From Pontibacter rufus (GTDB taxonomy: Bacteria; Bacteroidota; Bacteroidia; Cytophagales; Hymenobacteraceae), in contig NZ_JADQDR010000018.1 of NCBI RefSeq assembly GCF_015694705.1, positions 1-47,981 of the forward strand: 47,981 nucleotides of DNA, read 5' to 3'. The notes under the pieces were generated by a model. The model had not been told where the DNA came from. It did not search any database and saw only the letters and a program-made list of their open reading frames with translations. Below, piece by piece: positions 1 to 8,444 of the stretch (position 1 is its first letter; each line of letters starts with the position of its first letter). Made by a program: the position numbers and the translations under genes.

Positions 1-1572
1 CTTCCATAAACTTATTGGTTTGGTCACCTCTAGTTTAGGCCGATTCCCGCTTTTTTCCAATTCAAAACATACTCTAAGGGCGCGGCTCAAGTATAGAAAA
101 TTTCTGCCTGAAACAGTCGATGAACTAATAACCGCTATAGTGCCTTCAATAGACTTGTCAATTGATTCCAAATCATTGATGCCTAATATATTATCATCAT
201 TGAAATTTAGCCCATGCTTTCTTAAAATAGTTGAAATCAGCTTGGCTAGTTTAAAAGATGCTTGATCCGGTAAAGCAATCATGAATTTTAGAGACGCCGG
301 AATGTTCTGTACAACGTACTTTTCAATTTTATCGAAAATTTCCTGGAAGCGATGAGTGGAACCTACATTGGTCTCCCACTCATTCAAGACTGTATCTATA
401 TCAATGTATATATCATATTTTTTCTGATGGTCTTGACCTTCTTTATAATAGCACCTAATGATAGAGGAATCTTCTTGGCTGCCCTTTGAATAAAAGGCTC
501 CTAGCTTGTTTAGAAAAGGAGGGACATCAGTTATATGAATAAGCTGGCCGTTTACAACGGGTTTTTCTAACAGGAAAACATCCCCTTTTACTTCAACTGC
601 CGTTGATCCGCCTATACATAACTCACATTTTTGACCTCTATTAACATTATAGGACTTAAAAGGCACTAAGCCTTGCGGATTCAGATCTTTATGGTTTGTC
701 AGATCGCAGATTACTTGTCTTTTATAATAAGCTTCTACATCAAGCCCGTATACTATAGCGATGTTTTCTACTTCAATATTCTTTTTTCTGTCTTCAACCA
801 TACGTTTTACGATGCCTCCAGAAGTTGAAGAAGATATTAGAAACAAACTGTCCCGCTTAGCTTCAAAGGTCGATTCTTCAAACATCTTGTAAGACCCAAA
901 ACTCTCCACATGAATCGAATCGCCGTAGGTGGGATCTAAGTCTTTTAACAAATAGATATAAGAATAAGCAAGCGAGTTGATTGAAGAAGTGTCACAATAG
1001 ATATGATTGTACCTCTTTCCTGCTAAATAAATAATTAGTGCAGAAGCTAAATACATAATTTGGGTTCCATGTATGAGAACATTTCCTGCCCTAAGGAATT
1101 TATCGCTATGCTTTCCAGACGGAAAAACAAAATGATGTGCAGATTTTGAGATAATTAAGCCTCCATTATCGTTAAAGATTTTCGTCATCCCACGATTGAA
1201 AATCTCCCTAACTAAATCGTCTTTTAACTTTTTCCCCAGAAAGGATTCAAGAGTTCCTTGTGAGCTGATGTAGATACCTGATATGTCATCTTTATTTTGC
1301 TCTACATCATAATGAGGAATATAACGGTATATCTCTGATTCACTTTCAAAAAGCTCTAAGAGTTCATTTCTGTTAAATTCCAGTCCTATAATAATAATTT
1401 TGTCTGGTATTGTGTTCCGATAAAAATACTCTCTTAATTGAACCTGTATGTCAGCTTGGTCTTTCAGAACAGCCTTATATGGAAAAAATAAAACTAAGTG
1501 ATTAGCCTTTTTTGTTCCTTGAAGTGGAACACTGATTTCCCTAATGAAGCTAAAAATAAAACTTTTCTTCAT
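1..1572 (-). CDS. Orotate-PRTase-like protein, partial (C-terminus beyond left edge)
   Basis: An open frame of 524 codons runs from ATG at 1572 to the left edge with no stop, so the C-terminus is missing. I read two phosphoribosyltransferase-like parts. The first has an orotate-PRTase-type SGKHSDKF segment near residues 147-160 and a loop ISSSTSGG near 245-252. The second, near 440-490, has FMIALPDQASFKLAK and then IAVISSSTVSGRNFL, resembling a PRPP-binding loop. Both loops lack the usual paired acidic residues (DD/DE) and have SSS instead, so catalysis is uncertain; nucleotide binding is possible. The start overlaps the stop of the upstream ATPase gene (ATGA), implying translational coupling as the last visible gene of the operon from 5639. 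It could be the effector of the unit, acting on nucleotides or PRPP; that is inference. The frame is certain; the family assignment is moderate. Confidence 0.72.
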   Translation of the reverse strand, partial: MKKSFIFSFIREISVPLQGTKKANHLVLFFPYKAVLKDQADIQVQLREYFYRNTIPDKIIIIGLEFNRNELLELFESESEIYRYIPHYDVEQNKDDISGIYISSQGTLESFLGKKLKDDLVREIFNRGMTKIFNDNGGLIISKSAHHFVFPSGKHSDKFLRAGNVLIHGTQIMYLASALIIYLAGKRYNHIYCDTSSINSLAYSYIYLLKDLDPTYGDSIHVESFGSYKMFEESTFEAKRDSLFLISSSTSGGIVKRMVEDRKKNIEVENIAIVYGLDVEAYYKRQVICDLTNHKDLNPQGLVPFKSYNVNRGQKCELCIGGSTAVEVKGDVFLLEKPVVNGQLIHITDVPPFLNKLGAFYSKGSQEDSSIIRCYYKEGQDHQKKYDIYIDIDTVLNEWETNVGSTHRFQEIFDKIEKYVVQNIPASLKFMIALPDQASFKLAKLISTILRKHGLNFNDDNILGINDLESIDKSIEGTIAVISSSTVSGRNFLYLSRALRVCFELEKSGNRPKLEVTKPISLWK

Positions 1573-2756
1573 CATACAGTATTTAAAGGGTAAGCCATGG
1601 TAATCACAGTGCCTTCCGAATGCCACATTTCAGTAAAAGCATTAGCGGAAGAAGACTCCCAATCCTTTAGCTCAACTGATTCAAAACTACTTGCTTCCGT
1701 GTAAGGGGTACTAATAAGATCTCTATAGAGGCAAGTTCTCCCAGTTCTTATTTTTAGGAACCCTCTTTTCTTTGAAAGTAGCTGTAGTACATTGTCTAGC
1801 CCGAACCCCTTATTGATCCCTTTTAGTGTAGTCACAGATGATGCCCCCTTTATTAAACACTTCTTTATTGCGGCCACCTCATTTTGAATGGAAAGACTAT
1901 TAGTCCAATCTTTGCCCAAAAACCTTTTGGCTAACCCAGGGCCACTGTCAAAAACAGAGATCTCAAGTATAAAATTATTATCATCTTCTAAAGAGCTTTC
2001 ATAGAAGTTAACTAAACCTACATGAGATTTAGCCCCTTCTATGAACTTGCCTTTAGAACTTCTCTGTATTTTTAGAAAAGCCCCTCTAACATTAGGGGTA
2101 AGATCAACTTTATTTAAATAATCCATGGTTGCATGCTCATCAGTATTCTTCATTAGCTCCCATAGGATCGACTGCAAATCTTCAAGAATGGGCGAATTAT
2201 TTCTTGTAAATCTGTTTGTGTAAATTTTCCCTAAACTCTCTAATATTCGGTAAACTGTATTGTCTAAAGCGGACGGGACTTCAGCAAAGTTGAAGGTGGA
2301 TGTGTAGAACCAATGTGGTAAACCTTTCTCGTTTGAATAGTGATCAAAACAAGGAATTAGTATCGCCTCATTGGGTAACCCTTCAAGAAAGTCAATTTTT
2401 CGATGCATCTCCTGAGTATACTTCTTAAGAGACGCCTTTAATTGCTCACCATTTTCATTTACTATCTCGCATTCTTTCCAAGCAGATGATAATAGCACAT
2501 ACCCGAAATAGCTATAAGTAAAATCCTTAGCTTGTAAGGTATTATTAGATTCCAAAGGTATAACTAGCTTTCCTCCCTTGTTTCTCCTTATCCAGGTGAA
2601 TATAACTTGAAGTAGGTTAGGCAATATACCAAAACCCCTATAGCTTAGTTTAAGAGGGACCTTCAAGTTTATGCCTTCAGGTGAGTGAGCTAAGTCTTTT
2701 AAAAGTCTTTCTAGAACCTCGCTATCTAATTGAGAAGGAATTGTAAGTGTGGCCAT
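1572..2756 (-). CDS. GHKL ATPase with STAS-like N-terminus
   Basis: This 394-residue protein is soluble, with no membrane segment. The C-terminal half is a histidine-kinase-type ATPase fold: N box WELMKNTDEHA at 199-209, G1 box DSGPG at 270-274, G2 box KGFGLDNV at 316-323 and a closing EGTVITMAYP strand at 381-390. No histidine phosphoacceptor domain is visible. Residues 30-105 have the alternating hydrophobic pattern of a STAS-like or anti-sigma-partner domain (inference). Unlike the kinase at 3220-4899, all ATP-binding boxes look intact. It follows the receiver gene after 98 bases and overlaps the PRTase-like gene by the ATGA junction. It is therefore a second, differently built GHKL protein in one operon, and could act as a switch or partner kinase. 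Confidence 0.8.
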   Translation of the reverse strand: MATLTIPSQLDSEVLERLLKDLAHSPEGINLKVPLKLSYRGFGILPNLLQVIFTWIRRNKGGKLVIPLESNNTLQAKDFTYSYFGYVLLSSAWKECEIVNENGEQLKASLKKYTQEMHRKIDFLEGLPNEAILIPCFDHYSNEKGLPHWFYTSTFNFAEVPSALDNTVYRILESLGKIYTNRFTRNNSPILEDLQSILWELMKNTDEHATMDYLNKVDLTPNVRGAFLKIQRSSKGKFIEGAKSHVGLVNFYESSLEDDNNFILEISVFDSGPGLAKRFLGKDWTNSLSIQNEVAAIKKCLIKGASSVTTLKGINKGFGLDNVLQLLSKKRGFLKIRTGRTCLYRDLISTPYTEASSFESVELKDWESSSANAFTEMWHSEGTVITMAYPLNTV

Positions 2757-2854
2757 TAATAAAGTATTTATTCGTCGGAGTCGAGTAAGTTAGGAAACGG
2801 ATTATCCCATATTTTTAACCTCTTACTCTACCAGTAGTTACTAGTTGGTTTAAA

Positions 2855-3223
2855 CTATTGAAGTGCAGCCCTCAAGTCATCAAGGAATATAGGTTTTGTC
2901 ACTACTTTTAATTTCGGAAGCCCCTTCTCAACGATTTTTGCCTGGATACCTAAATGTCCTGTTAGAATTATTATTCTTGTCTCGGGGTATCCCAACTTCA
3001 AGATCTCTCTTGCCACATCGAAGCCATCCATCTCACTGTTTTTTGAAAGATCTATATCAATAAACACCTTGTCATACTGATTTATCTTATAAAACTTTCC
3101 AAATGCTTGAGACGATGGAAAATTCTCCACAGAGAGAGAATTGTTAAAATAAATGATGTTTACTGCCTGGAAGGGAGTTCTCACGGCTGCATCATACTCA
3201 TTTTCAAATATGGCAATTCTCAT
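2855..3223 (-). CDS. Stand-alone response-regulator receiver protein
   Basis: At 122 residues this is just one receiver domain, with no DNA-binding or enzymatic output. The acidic pair E7/E9 sits after the first strand. The phosphoacceptor is D56 in VFIDIDL, followed by MDGFDVA, with the switch threonine in ILTGH (T88) and the conserved lysine in TKP (K110). Key residues are therefore present, although the acidic pocket has Glu where Asp is usual. Its start overlaps the end of the histidine-kinase gene by four bases (ATGA). Such single-domain regulators usually act through protein contact, so the GHKL ATPase or PRTase-like protein encoded downstream is a likely partner (inference). Confidence 0.87.
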   Translation of the reverse strand: MRIAIFENEYDAAVRTPFQAVNIIYFNNSLSVENFPSSQAFGKFYKINQYDKVFIDIDLSKNSEMDGFDVAREILKLGYPETRIIILTGHLGIQAKIVEKGLPKLKVVTKPIFLDDLRAALQ

Positions 3224-4899
3224 GCGTTGTTAACTGGAAAGATCATGGATAATTCTAATTGTCTATCTATACGGAAGGCCGTTTTGATGCCCATTTGATT
3301 AGCAAACTGCTTTATGAAAGTAGTCCCATGACTGTTTCTCTTCATAATCTCGTTGATTTCATTTCCGTTAAAATCTTTAACCAACTTTTTTAAGGCTCCG
3401 TCCTGCCTATTTGCTGGAGCTTTAAAATCATTTGAGAATCGAATTACAGGACAATCTTCTACTATTACAAATTTTACTTCAGCTGTGGAACGGGAATGTT
3501 TTTTAATGTTATCAATAATTTCATCAAGAATCAGTTGAAAGTCATTCAGGTTAAGATTCATGGTGGACTCATAAATGCGATCATCCCAACCAACCTCAAT
3601 ACTTTTTACATCCAGGTCATTGTGGTCCCAGGCAAGACGCACTATTTCAAAGATTCTTCTAAAAGACTCAGGGGCCATTTCTTCAACAAAATATGGGCTT
3701 AAGGATTTGTCCAAAATATTATGTGCCTTTCCAATAACATCCTTTATGCCTCTTGCAGCACGCTTCTTCTCATGAGTGATCAGTGGATCTAGTTGCTTTA
3801 GTATTTCAGGGTCCTTTATCTGTTCATATTTAGTGACCAAGTCAAAGTATGTGGTGACAGGCGTAAGCTTGTTGTTGAGGTAATGAATTACTTTGACCGT
3901 GTTGTCCACATAATGCAACTTACTCTTAAGCTTTTTAAGCGTCTTTCTCTGCTGAACCCTGAGATCATTCTCAATCTCCAACACCTTTACAACCTTGTGC
4001 AACAGCGGGTTCACTGTTTTAATGATCAAAGGATGTAAAAAGGAAAAGCTATTCTGAGAGAAGTGTATACAATATACATATTGTGCCTTGTTCCCTTGTA
4101 CCAATATAAGAATACAGTTATAAGTAACTGCACCGTTGATGCTTACATCCTGCACCCTTAGGTAAGACTTCTTCCTTAATTGAGCAATAATAGCAGGCTC
4201 ATTAGGGAAACTGAACGTCGATATGAACTTTGAACTCGCCACGAGGCTAAGAGCAGTTCCTTTCACCTTGAAGCACATGATGTCCAAAGGAGCCAGTGAT
4301 TTGTATATAGAGCCACCGCTAGACAGAGACTCGACAATGTTATTAAGGAGCACGTAGGCTCTACCTAGGTTCAGGTTCTCTTCGTAAAACTTATCTATTG
4401 CGCCATAAATGACAGTGTGAAATCGGATAAGGCTCGCCCTAAGAAATGAAAAAATATTTATAGCGGCCAATCCTAAAAGAGCAAATATTGCAGTATAGTC
4501 AAACTCAAAATTATTAAGTATGAAAAGGGACAGCAATACTATGAGATACAGCGGCAGGGAAAACGCAGGAGGTCTCTGATGACTGCTATGGTTTAATGAA
4601 TTTACAATTGGTAGAAGGAGTAAACCCATATTAAGTAGAATACCTAGATCTTTACCATAGAGCACGAATAAAAAGAAAGCATAGTCATTAAGGAGCCTCA
4701 GATGTGCGAAATACTTTCTCTTAGGCTTCAGTAAAAGGTAAAGAGCATAATAAACTATGCCACCCACGAGGTAGGCATACCAAGAAAATAAGTTGTCATT
4801 GAAAACAATAATAGTAAAGGAGTAGCCTAGGATTAGGATTCTGAATAACGATGAGATAAACTTCCTGATCTTGAGATCCAGTTCTTCTATGATGGACAT
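3220..4899 (-). CDS. Membrane histidine kinase with degenerate G1 box
   Basis: The 559-residue protein begins with about five or six hydrophobic segments between residues 20 and 155, then a cytoplasmic region (about 165-305) that could be a GAF-like sensor, then a coiled linker. The phosphoacceptor region has H339 in VIHYLNNKLTP. The ATPase part shows an N box ILDEIIDNIKKHS (457-469) and a G2-like SHGTTFIKQFANQMG (523-537). The expected DxGxG G1 box is replaced by IRFSNDF, as in divergent kinases. It starts one base inside the stop of the upstream two-helix gene (TAATG) and overlaps the receiver gene by four bases. This looks like a cognate kinase-receiver pair whose signal comes from the membrane or from the 246-residue partner. 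Confidence 0.83.
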   Translation of the reverse strand: MSIIEELDLKIRKFISSLFRILILGYSFTIIVFNDNLFSWYAYLVGGIVYYALYLLLKPKRKYFAHLRLLNDYAFFLFVLYGKDLGILLNMGLLLLPIVNSLNHSSHQRPPAFSLPLYLIVLLSLFILNNFEFDYTAIFALLGLAAINIFSFLRASLIRFHTVIYGAIDKFYEENLNLGRAYVLLNNIVESLSSGGSIYKSLAPLDIMCFKVKGTALSLVASSKFISTFSFPNEPAIIAQLRKKSYLRVQDVSINGAVTYNCILILVQGNKAQYVYCIHFSQNSFSFLHPLIIKTVNPLLHKVVKVLEIENDLRVQQRKTLKKLKSKLHYVDNTVKVIHYLNNKLTPVTTYFDLVTKYEQIKDPEILKQLDPLITHEKKRAARGIKDVIGKAHNILDKSLSPYFVEEMAPESFRRIFEIVRLAWDHNDLDVKSIEVGWDDRIYESTMNLNLNDFQLILDEIIDNIKKHSRSTAEVKFVIVEDCPVIRFSNDFKAPANRQDGALKKLVKDFNGNEINEIMKRNSHGTTFIKQFANQMGIKTAFRIDRQLELSMIFPVNNA

Positions 4900-5639
4900 T
4901 ATAGCTTTAACTTAGATGATATTTCCTTAATCAGAATGTTTATCACAATCACCAGAAATGCTATTTTGCCCAAAACGAGTAAAATAACCCCCCAGATGTT
5001 CAAGGGCTTGACTTTAAAGCCATCTGAAAACTGAAAAACTCCTAAAAGGGTATTCGCAAAGTGATTTGAATAGAAGTTTTTAGAAACATTTAGGTACTCA
5101 ATCTCAAATACAGGAAACTTGGGCTCACTAGATGGCAAAAGAACAATGGAATATACTGAGTAACTTAATAAAAGTGTAAAAGCAACTGTCCAAATATTCA
5201 TAGTCATTTTTAGATACAGTAACTTGAAAGCATTTACCCAAGTTATATTTTGAGTGCATAGGCTGATATTAGCATCAGCAAGAGCCTTATTGCAAGCATC
5301 CTTCTCAGGCTCAAACCCATTCACGGCCAGGAGCCTATTTAGGTAATGCAGGGCCTTTAATCTCTCTTCAATACTTAATAGACCAGTATAGGAAAATATT
5401 TTACCCATATCTATATCATCATACCCGAACTGTCTCTCTTCACAAGCCTTAATATAATAAGATATGAGGTACTTGATGTCTACATATGTGTCTCTTAACA
5501 ATACTGGATCCCTACTATGGATCTTAATCTGCAGAATTGCATTCTGAGCTTCTAACTTCTGATAAAAGTATTGTGCATTTAAGATGTTGTTTCTCTCTCC
5601 GTCAATCAAAACGAGAAGATTTTGTCTTTGCACATCCAT
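4899..5639 (-). CDS. Two-helix membrane protein, first gene of kinase operon
   Basis: I do not recognise this 246-residue protein. Residues 1-140 are soluble, mostly helical and charged, with a strand-like start NLLVLIDGE. Two hydrophobic segments follow, near residues 150-170 and 217-240, separated by about 45 residues that would face the periplasm. There is no signal peptide. It is the first gene of the operon and shares a TAATG junction with the kinase gene, so it is probably made in stoichiometric amounts with the kinase. A sensory or triggering role beside the kinase, or a membrane effector, are both possible; neither is shown by sequence. Confidence 0.75.
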   Translation of the reverse strand: MDVQRQNLLVLIDGERNNILNAQYFYQKLEAQNAILQIKIHSRDPVLLRDTYVDIKYLISYYIKACEERQFGYDDIDMGKIFSYTGLLSIEERLKALHYLNRLLAVNGFEPEKDACNKALADANISLCTQNITWVNAFKLLYLKMTMNIWTVAFTLLLSYSVYSIVLLPSSEPKFPVFEIEYLNVSKNFYSNHFANTLLGVFQFSDGFKVKPLNIWGVILLVLGKIAFLVIVINILIKEISSKLKL

Positions 5640-5700
5640 TCTTTGTTGATATAGTCTTGTGGGAAATAGGGTGAAAAGGAAACTATGAAAGCAGCATCTC

Positions 5701-6003
5701 TTACATTAATTCATTAGGCTGCCGCTGAAGGAGGTACTCAATGCCTGTAACATCGACGCGCTGTCTAGCCTGGCAGAGGTCATGCTGCAGTTGCAGATTT
5801 ACCCAAAGCTCTGGAGACGTGCTGAAAGCTGCAGATAGCTTCCATGCCATCTCAACGCTAATGTTGACATGACCGTTGAGGATCTCATAAAGCACCTTGC
5901 GGCTGATGTGCAGATTCTCAGCGATCTGTGTCACCATTAGCCTCGTGGTATCTGTATAGTCTCTCAAAATTTCGCCAGGATGCGGTGGGATGTACATGAT
6001 CAT
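5701..6003 (-). CDS. higA: HigA-type antitoxin / XRE regulator, apparently orphan
   Basis: The 100-residue protein has the HigA/VapI signature HPGEILRDY at the N-terminus, then an XRE helix-turn-helix (about residues 22-60: VTQIAENLHISRKVLYEIL and NGHVNISVEMAWKLSAAF), then LWVNLQLQHDL. Start ATG at 6003 is used here; an internal ATG two codons later is equally good. In HigBA loci the RelE-fold toxin gene normally lies directly upstream on the same strand, but the 90 bases upstream have no such frame and then an IS5 remnant begins. Either the toxin was lost or this works as a solo regulator. It lies 61 bases upstream of the kinase operon on the same strand, so it could control that operon. Confidence 0.85.
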   Translation of the reverse strand: MIMYIPPHPGEILRDYTDTTRLMVTQIAENLHISRKVLYEILNGHVNISVEMAWKLSAAFSTSPELWVNLQLQHDLCQARQRVDVTGIEYLLQRQPNELM

Positions 6004-6094
6004 ATAAATATTATTTACTTCAAGAACACCTCAGCTAATATTGAAGCTGTTTAGCATTTAAAGAACCTCCAAAGAACTAGGCTGGTACAAGTGT

Positions 6095-6445
6095 TTGCAA
6101 AAACATTTTACACCTACACCTAATTCAATGGAAGTCATAAGCGAAGATAGCATAAACCGTTGGATAGTGCCGCATTTGAGCGTGAGCAAAAGAGGCCCAA
6201 AGCTACAGGTAAATGCCTCAGAGATTGTGTCGACCATTCTCTACAAGCTCAAGACGGGCTGCCAATGGCGGGAGTTGCCTACCAAGGAGTGCTTTGTGGG
6301 CAGGCGCATTAGCTGGCAAGAAGTGTACCATCACTTCAGTAAGTGGGCAAATGACGGCAGCCTGCGAAAAGAAGTAAAGGGGCTATTGAAAAATATTATC
6401 CAGCAGCCGATAAGCCTTCAAAAGCTCTTCATGCTCTTGAATTAG
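6095..6445 (+). pseudogene. IS5-family transposase N-terminal fragment
   Basis: The 116-residue frame carries the N-terminal region of IS5-type transposases (DUF4096): WIVPHLSVSKRGPK, then LYKLKTGCQWRELP, then ISWQEVYHHFSKWANDGS. After about residue 100 the similarity stops and the frame ends in LQKLFMLLN. The catalytic DDE part is absent, so it is a truncated and inactive copy. It lies where the toxin partner of the HigA gene would be expected and may have taken part in that loss. No terminal inverted repeats or target duplications were recognised. Confidence 0.8.
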
Positions 6446-6645
6446 CACGTTCCAGTGAGAGCCTTGACTCCTCTCTTCCTAGAAGGGAAATTCTTGGTGA
6501 GGAGAGGTGCGAGCTATCCTCGATCTTTGAAAAGATATTTACTTGATGATACCCATCATTACTATCCAAACATGCTCCCGCTTTGATTCTTAGGGAGTAT
6601 TAATCTTACTTATTGCACCAATGAGTCTTATGTTAATCAATTTTA
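6446..6645. other. Gap between IS5 remnant and AbiE operator
   Basis: No convincing coding frame. The first bases are probably further transposon debris; the rest is AT-rich leader sequence ahead of the AbiE operator. Confidence 0.4.
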
Positions 6646-6685
6646 CTTTATGTCAAGTTTTATAACTAAAAAACTTGACATAAAG
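6646..6685. promoter_or_regulatory. Perfect 16-bp inverted repeat, probable AbiEi operator
   Basis: The arms CTTTATGTCAAGTTTT (6646-6661) and its exact complement (6670-6685) are separated by eight bases, 62 bases before the antitoxin start. AbiEi antitoxins are known to bind inverted repeats in their own promoter and repress it. The right arm overlaps the -33 promoter element, which suits repression. Confidence 0.75.
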
Positions 6686-6706
6686 GCAAGCGCATACTTA
6701 CCTTTG
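6675..6706 (+). promoter_or_regulatory. Bacteroidota-type promoter of abiE
   Basis: TTG at 6675-6677 and TACCTTTG at 6699-6706 fit the TTG-N(about 19-21)-TAnnTTTG pattern of Bacteroidota primary-sigma promoters, with a 21-base spacer. The predicted start lies near 6713, giving a leader of about 35 bases. Confidence 0.65.
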
Positions 6707-6747
6707 GGAAGAATTAAACCATAGTAGTCACGGCGTAAAAGAAGAAT

Positions 6748-7473
6748 ATGAGCATTATGCAGCAAGTCCGGGAAAGAATTGAGCAAGCCCAGCCCGGGCA
6801 GCTGTTGACTTACGCTGATTTCCAGGTAAACGACAGCCAGCTAGAGGCCCTGGCGGCGGCGCTCAGCCGCCTGGCTAGGCAGGGTGTCATCAACCGGTTG
6901 GCAAAAGGCCGCTACTATAAGCCAAAGGAAACTGTTTTCGGGAAAGTGAGACCATCTGAAAAAGAGATCATCAAGAGCCTGAGCACTTCCAAGGGCAAAG
7001 TCAAAGGGTACGAGAGCGGTTTGGGGCTTTACAACCAGCTAGGCCTGACAACGCAGGTTCCCCAGGAGGTGACACTGATGACCCGCAAGCAGCGCCGGGT
7101 GGCGAACGTCGGGAAAACCAAGGTTCGTTACGTTCAAAGCCCCACCAACTTCAAGGAGTCTGACATTGATAAGCTGCAAGTCCTGGACGCACTGCGCGGC
7201 TTTAAGAAGATCCCGGACCGCAACAGTGAGAAGACGATCCTCATTCTGCTGGAGTATATCAAAGAGTTAGCCGAAGGCGACATGGATCGGCTAATGGAGC
7301 TGGCGCTGGACTATAACCCCGCTACCCGTGCCCTACTGGGAGCCCTGCTGGAGCAGCTGGGCTATGCACAGGAGGCGGACAGGCTAAGACAGTCGCTCAA
7401 CCCGCTGACAAAATACAAACTGGGCATTAGCGAGATTATACTGCCCAACAGGAAAGACTGGAATATCATATGA
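6748..7473 (+). CDS. abiEi: AbiEi-type antitoxin (DUF6088)
   Basis: The 241-residue protein has an N-terminal winged helix-turn-helix (about residues 10-55, with LSRLARQGVINRLAKGRYYKP, written here as adjoining parts LSRLARQGV and INRLAKGRYYKP) typical of AbiEi/DUF6088 antitoxins. A middle region ends the DNA-binding part, and a helical C-terminal part follows. Antitoxins of this type IV system repress the operon and counter the nucleotidyltransferase toxin without direct binding. The gene overlaps the toxin gene by four bases (ATGA). A perfect inverted repeat lies over its promoter. By eye the pair is more GC-rich than the adjacent kinase operon, which suggests separate acquisition. Confidence 0.9.
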   Translation: MSIMQQVRERIEQAQPGQLLTYADFQVNDSQLEALAAALSRLARQGVINRLAKGRYYKPKETVFGKVRPSEKEIIKSLSTSKGKVKGYESGLGLYNQLGLTTQVPQEVTLMTRKQRRVANVGKTKVRYVQSPTNFKESDIDKLQVLDALRGFKKIPDRNSEKTILILLEYIKELAEGDMDRLMELALDYNPATRALLGALLEQLGYAQEADRLRQSLNPLTKYKLGISEIILPNRKDWNII

Positions 7474-8444
7474 ACCTGCACCAAAACCCGGAGGTGTTTC
7501 GGGACGCTATTACGGCCACAGCAGAGGCCCTGCAGATCAGGGATGTGTATGTGGAGAAGGATTACTGGGTAACACTGCTGCTTTACCGGCTGGCGCACTC
7601 CCCTTACGTGGGGCAGGCCATCTTCAAGGGCGGCACCTCCCTATCCAAAGCCTACAACCTGATTGAGCGCTTTTCAGAGGACATCGATCTGGCTATTAAC
7701 GCGCCCGAAGGCATGACTAACAACCAGGTCATGCAGCTGATCCGCAAAATCTCAAAAGAGATCACAAAGGACATGGTGGAGGTAGATGATCCGCACAGGA
7801 CCAGCAAAGGCTCCCGCTTCCGCAAAACGCTGCATGATTACGGAGCCACTGTGCAGGGAGACTATGGCCAGGCAACTGACAGGATTCTGGTCGAGATCAA
7901 CTCTTTTGCCAGCCCTAATCCACACCAGCTGATGCCAATCAAGACCTACATCAGCCAGTTTATGGCCCAGCGTAACTTGCTGGACCTGATCCGCCAGTAC
8001 GGGCTAGAGCCTTTTGAGGTGAATGTGGTGAGCTTGGAGCGCACCTTCACAGAAAAAGTGCTGGCCCTGGTGCGTGCCTCCTATGCAGATAACCCCATAG
8101 ATGAACTGGGCAGTAAAATCCGCCATGTATATGACCTGCACGCCATGCTAAAAGTACCTGCAGTTGCCGCTTTTCTGCACAGCGAGGACTTCTCTCAAAT
8201 GATCAAGGCCGTGCAGGCCGATGATGCCCGCAACAGCGAGTTTCAGGGGCACTGGGCTCTGCAGCCGCTGGATGCCTGCCTGCTGTTCGCCGACGTGAGA
8301 GGAGCCTGGAATTCTTTAGAGACGGCCTACCAGCAGGAATTCCGTTCCCTCGTGTATGGTACGCTGCCTGACGCGGAGGAGATTGTTACCGTCTTGGGAA
8401 TAGTCGCTGCCCGCCTTAAGGCATTCGGAGACAGAAAGAGTTGA
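7470..8444 (+). CDS. abiEii: AbiEii nucleotidyltransferase toxin
   Basis: The 324-residue protein shows the AbiEii/MNT nucleotidyltransferase core: FKGGTSLSKAY at 52-62 followed by RFSEDIDLAI at 67-76, giving the GS/T...DxD metal site. The later ERTFTEKVLAL segment (about 190-200) and HVYDLHAML (about 224-232) are also conserved in the family. Known members transfer nucleotides to tRNA acceptor ends or otherwise block growth during phage infection. Length and motifs are complete, so it is probably active. It is translationally coupled to the antitoxin. Confidence 0.92.
   Translation: MNLHQNPEVFRDAITATAEALQIRDVYVEKDYWVTLLLYRLAHSPYVGQAIFKGGTSLSKAYNLIERFSEDIDLAINAPEGMTNNQVMQLIRKISKEITKDMVEVDDPHRTSKGSRFRKTLHDYGATVQGDYGQATDRILVEINSFASPNPHQLMPIKTYISQFMAQRNLLDLIRQYGLEPFEVNVVSLERTFTEKVLALVRASYADNPIDELGSKIRHVYDLHAMLKVPAVAAFLHSEDFSQMIKAVQADDARNSEFQGHWALQPLDACLLFADVRGAWNSLETAYQQEFRSLVYGTLPDAEEIVTVLGIVAARLKAFGDRKS

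Noticed and set aside
20..265. Plus-strand frame of 81 codons at the left edge
   Set aside because: It is antisense to the well-supported PRTase-like gene and shows no protein character of its own.
6004..6095. Possible HigB toxin upstream of higA
   Set aside because: The minus strand here has stops and no RelE/HigB-like segment.
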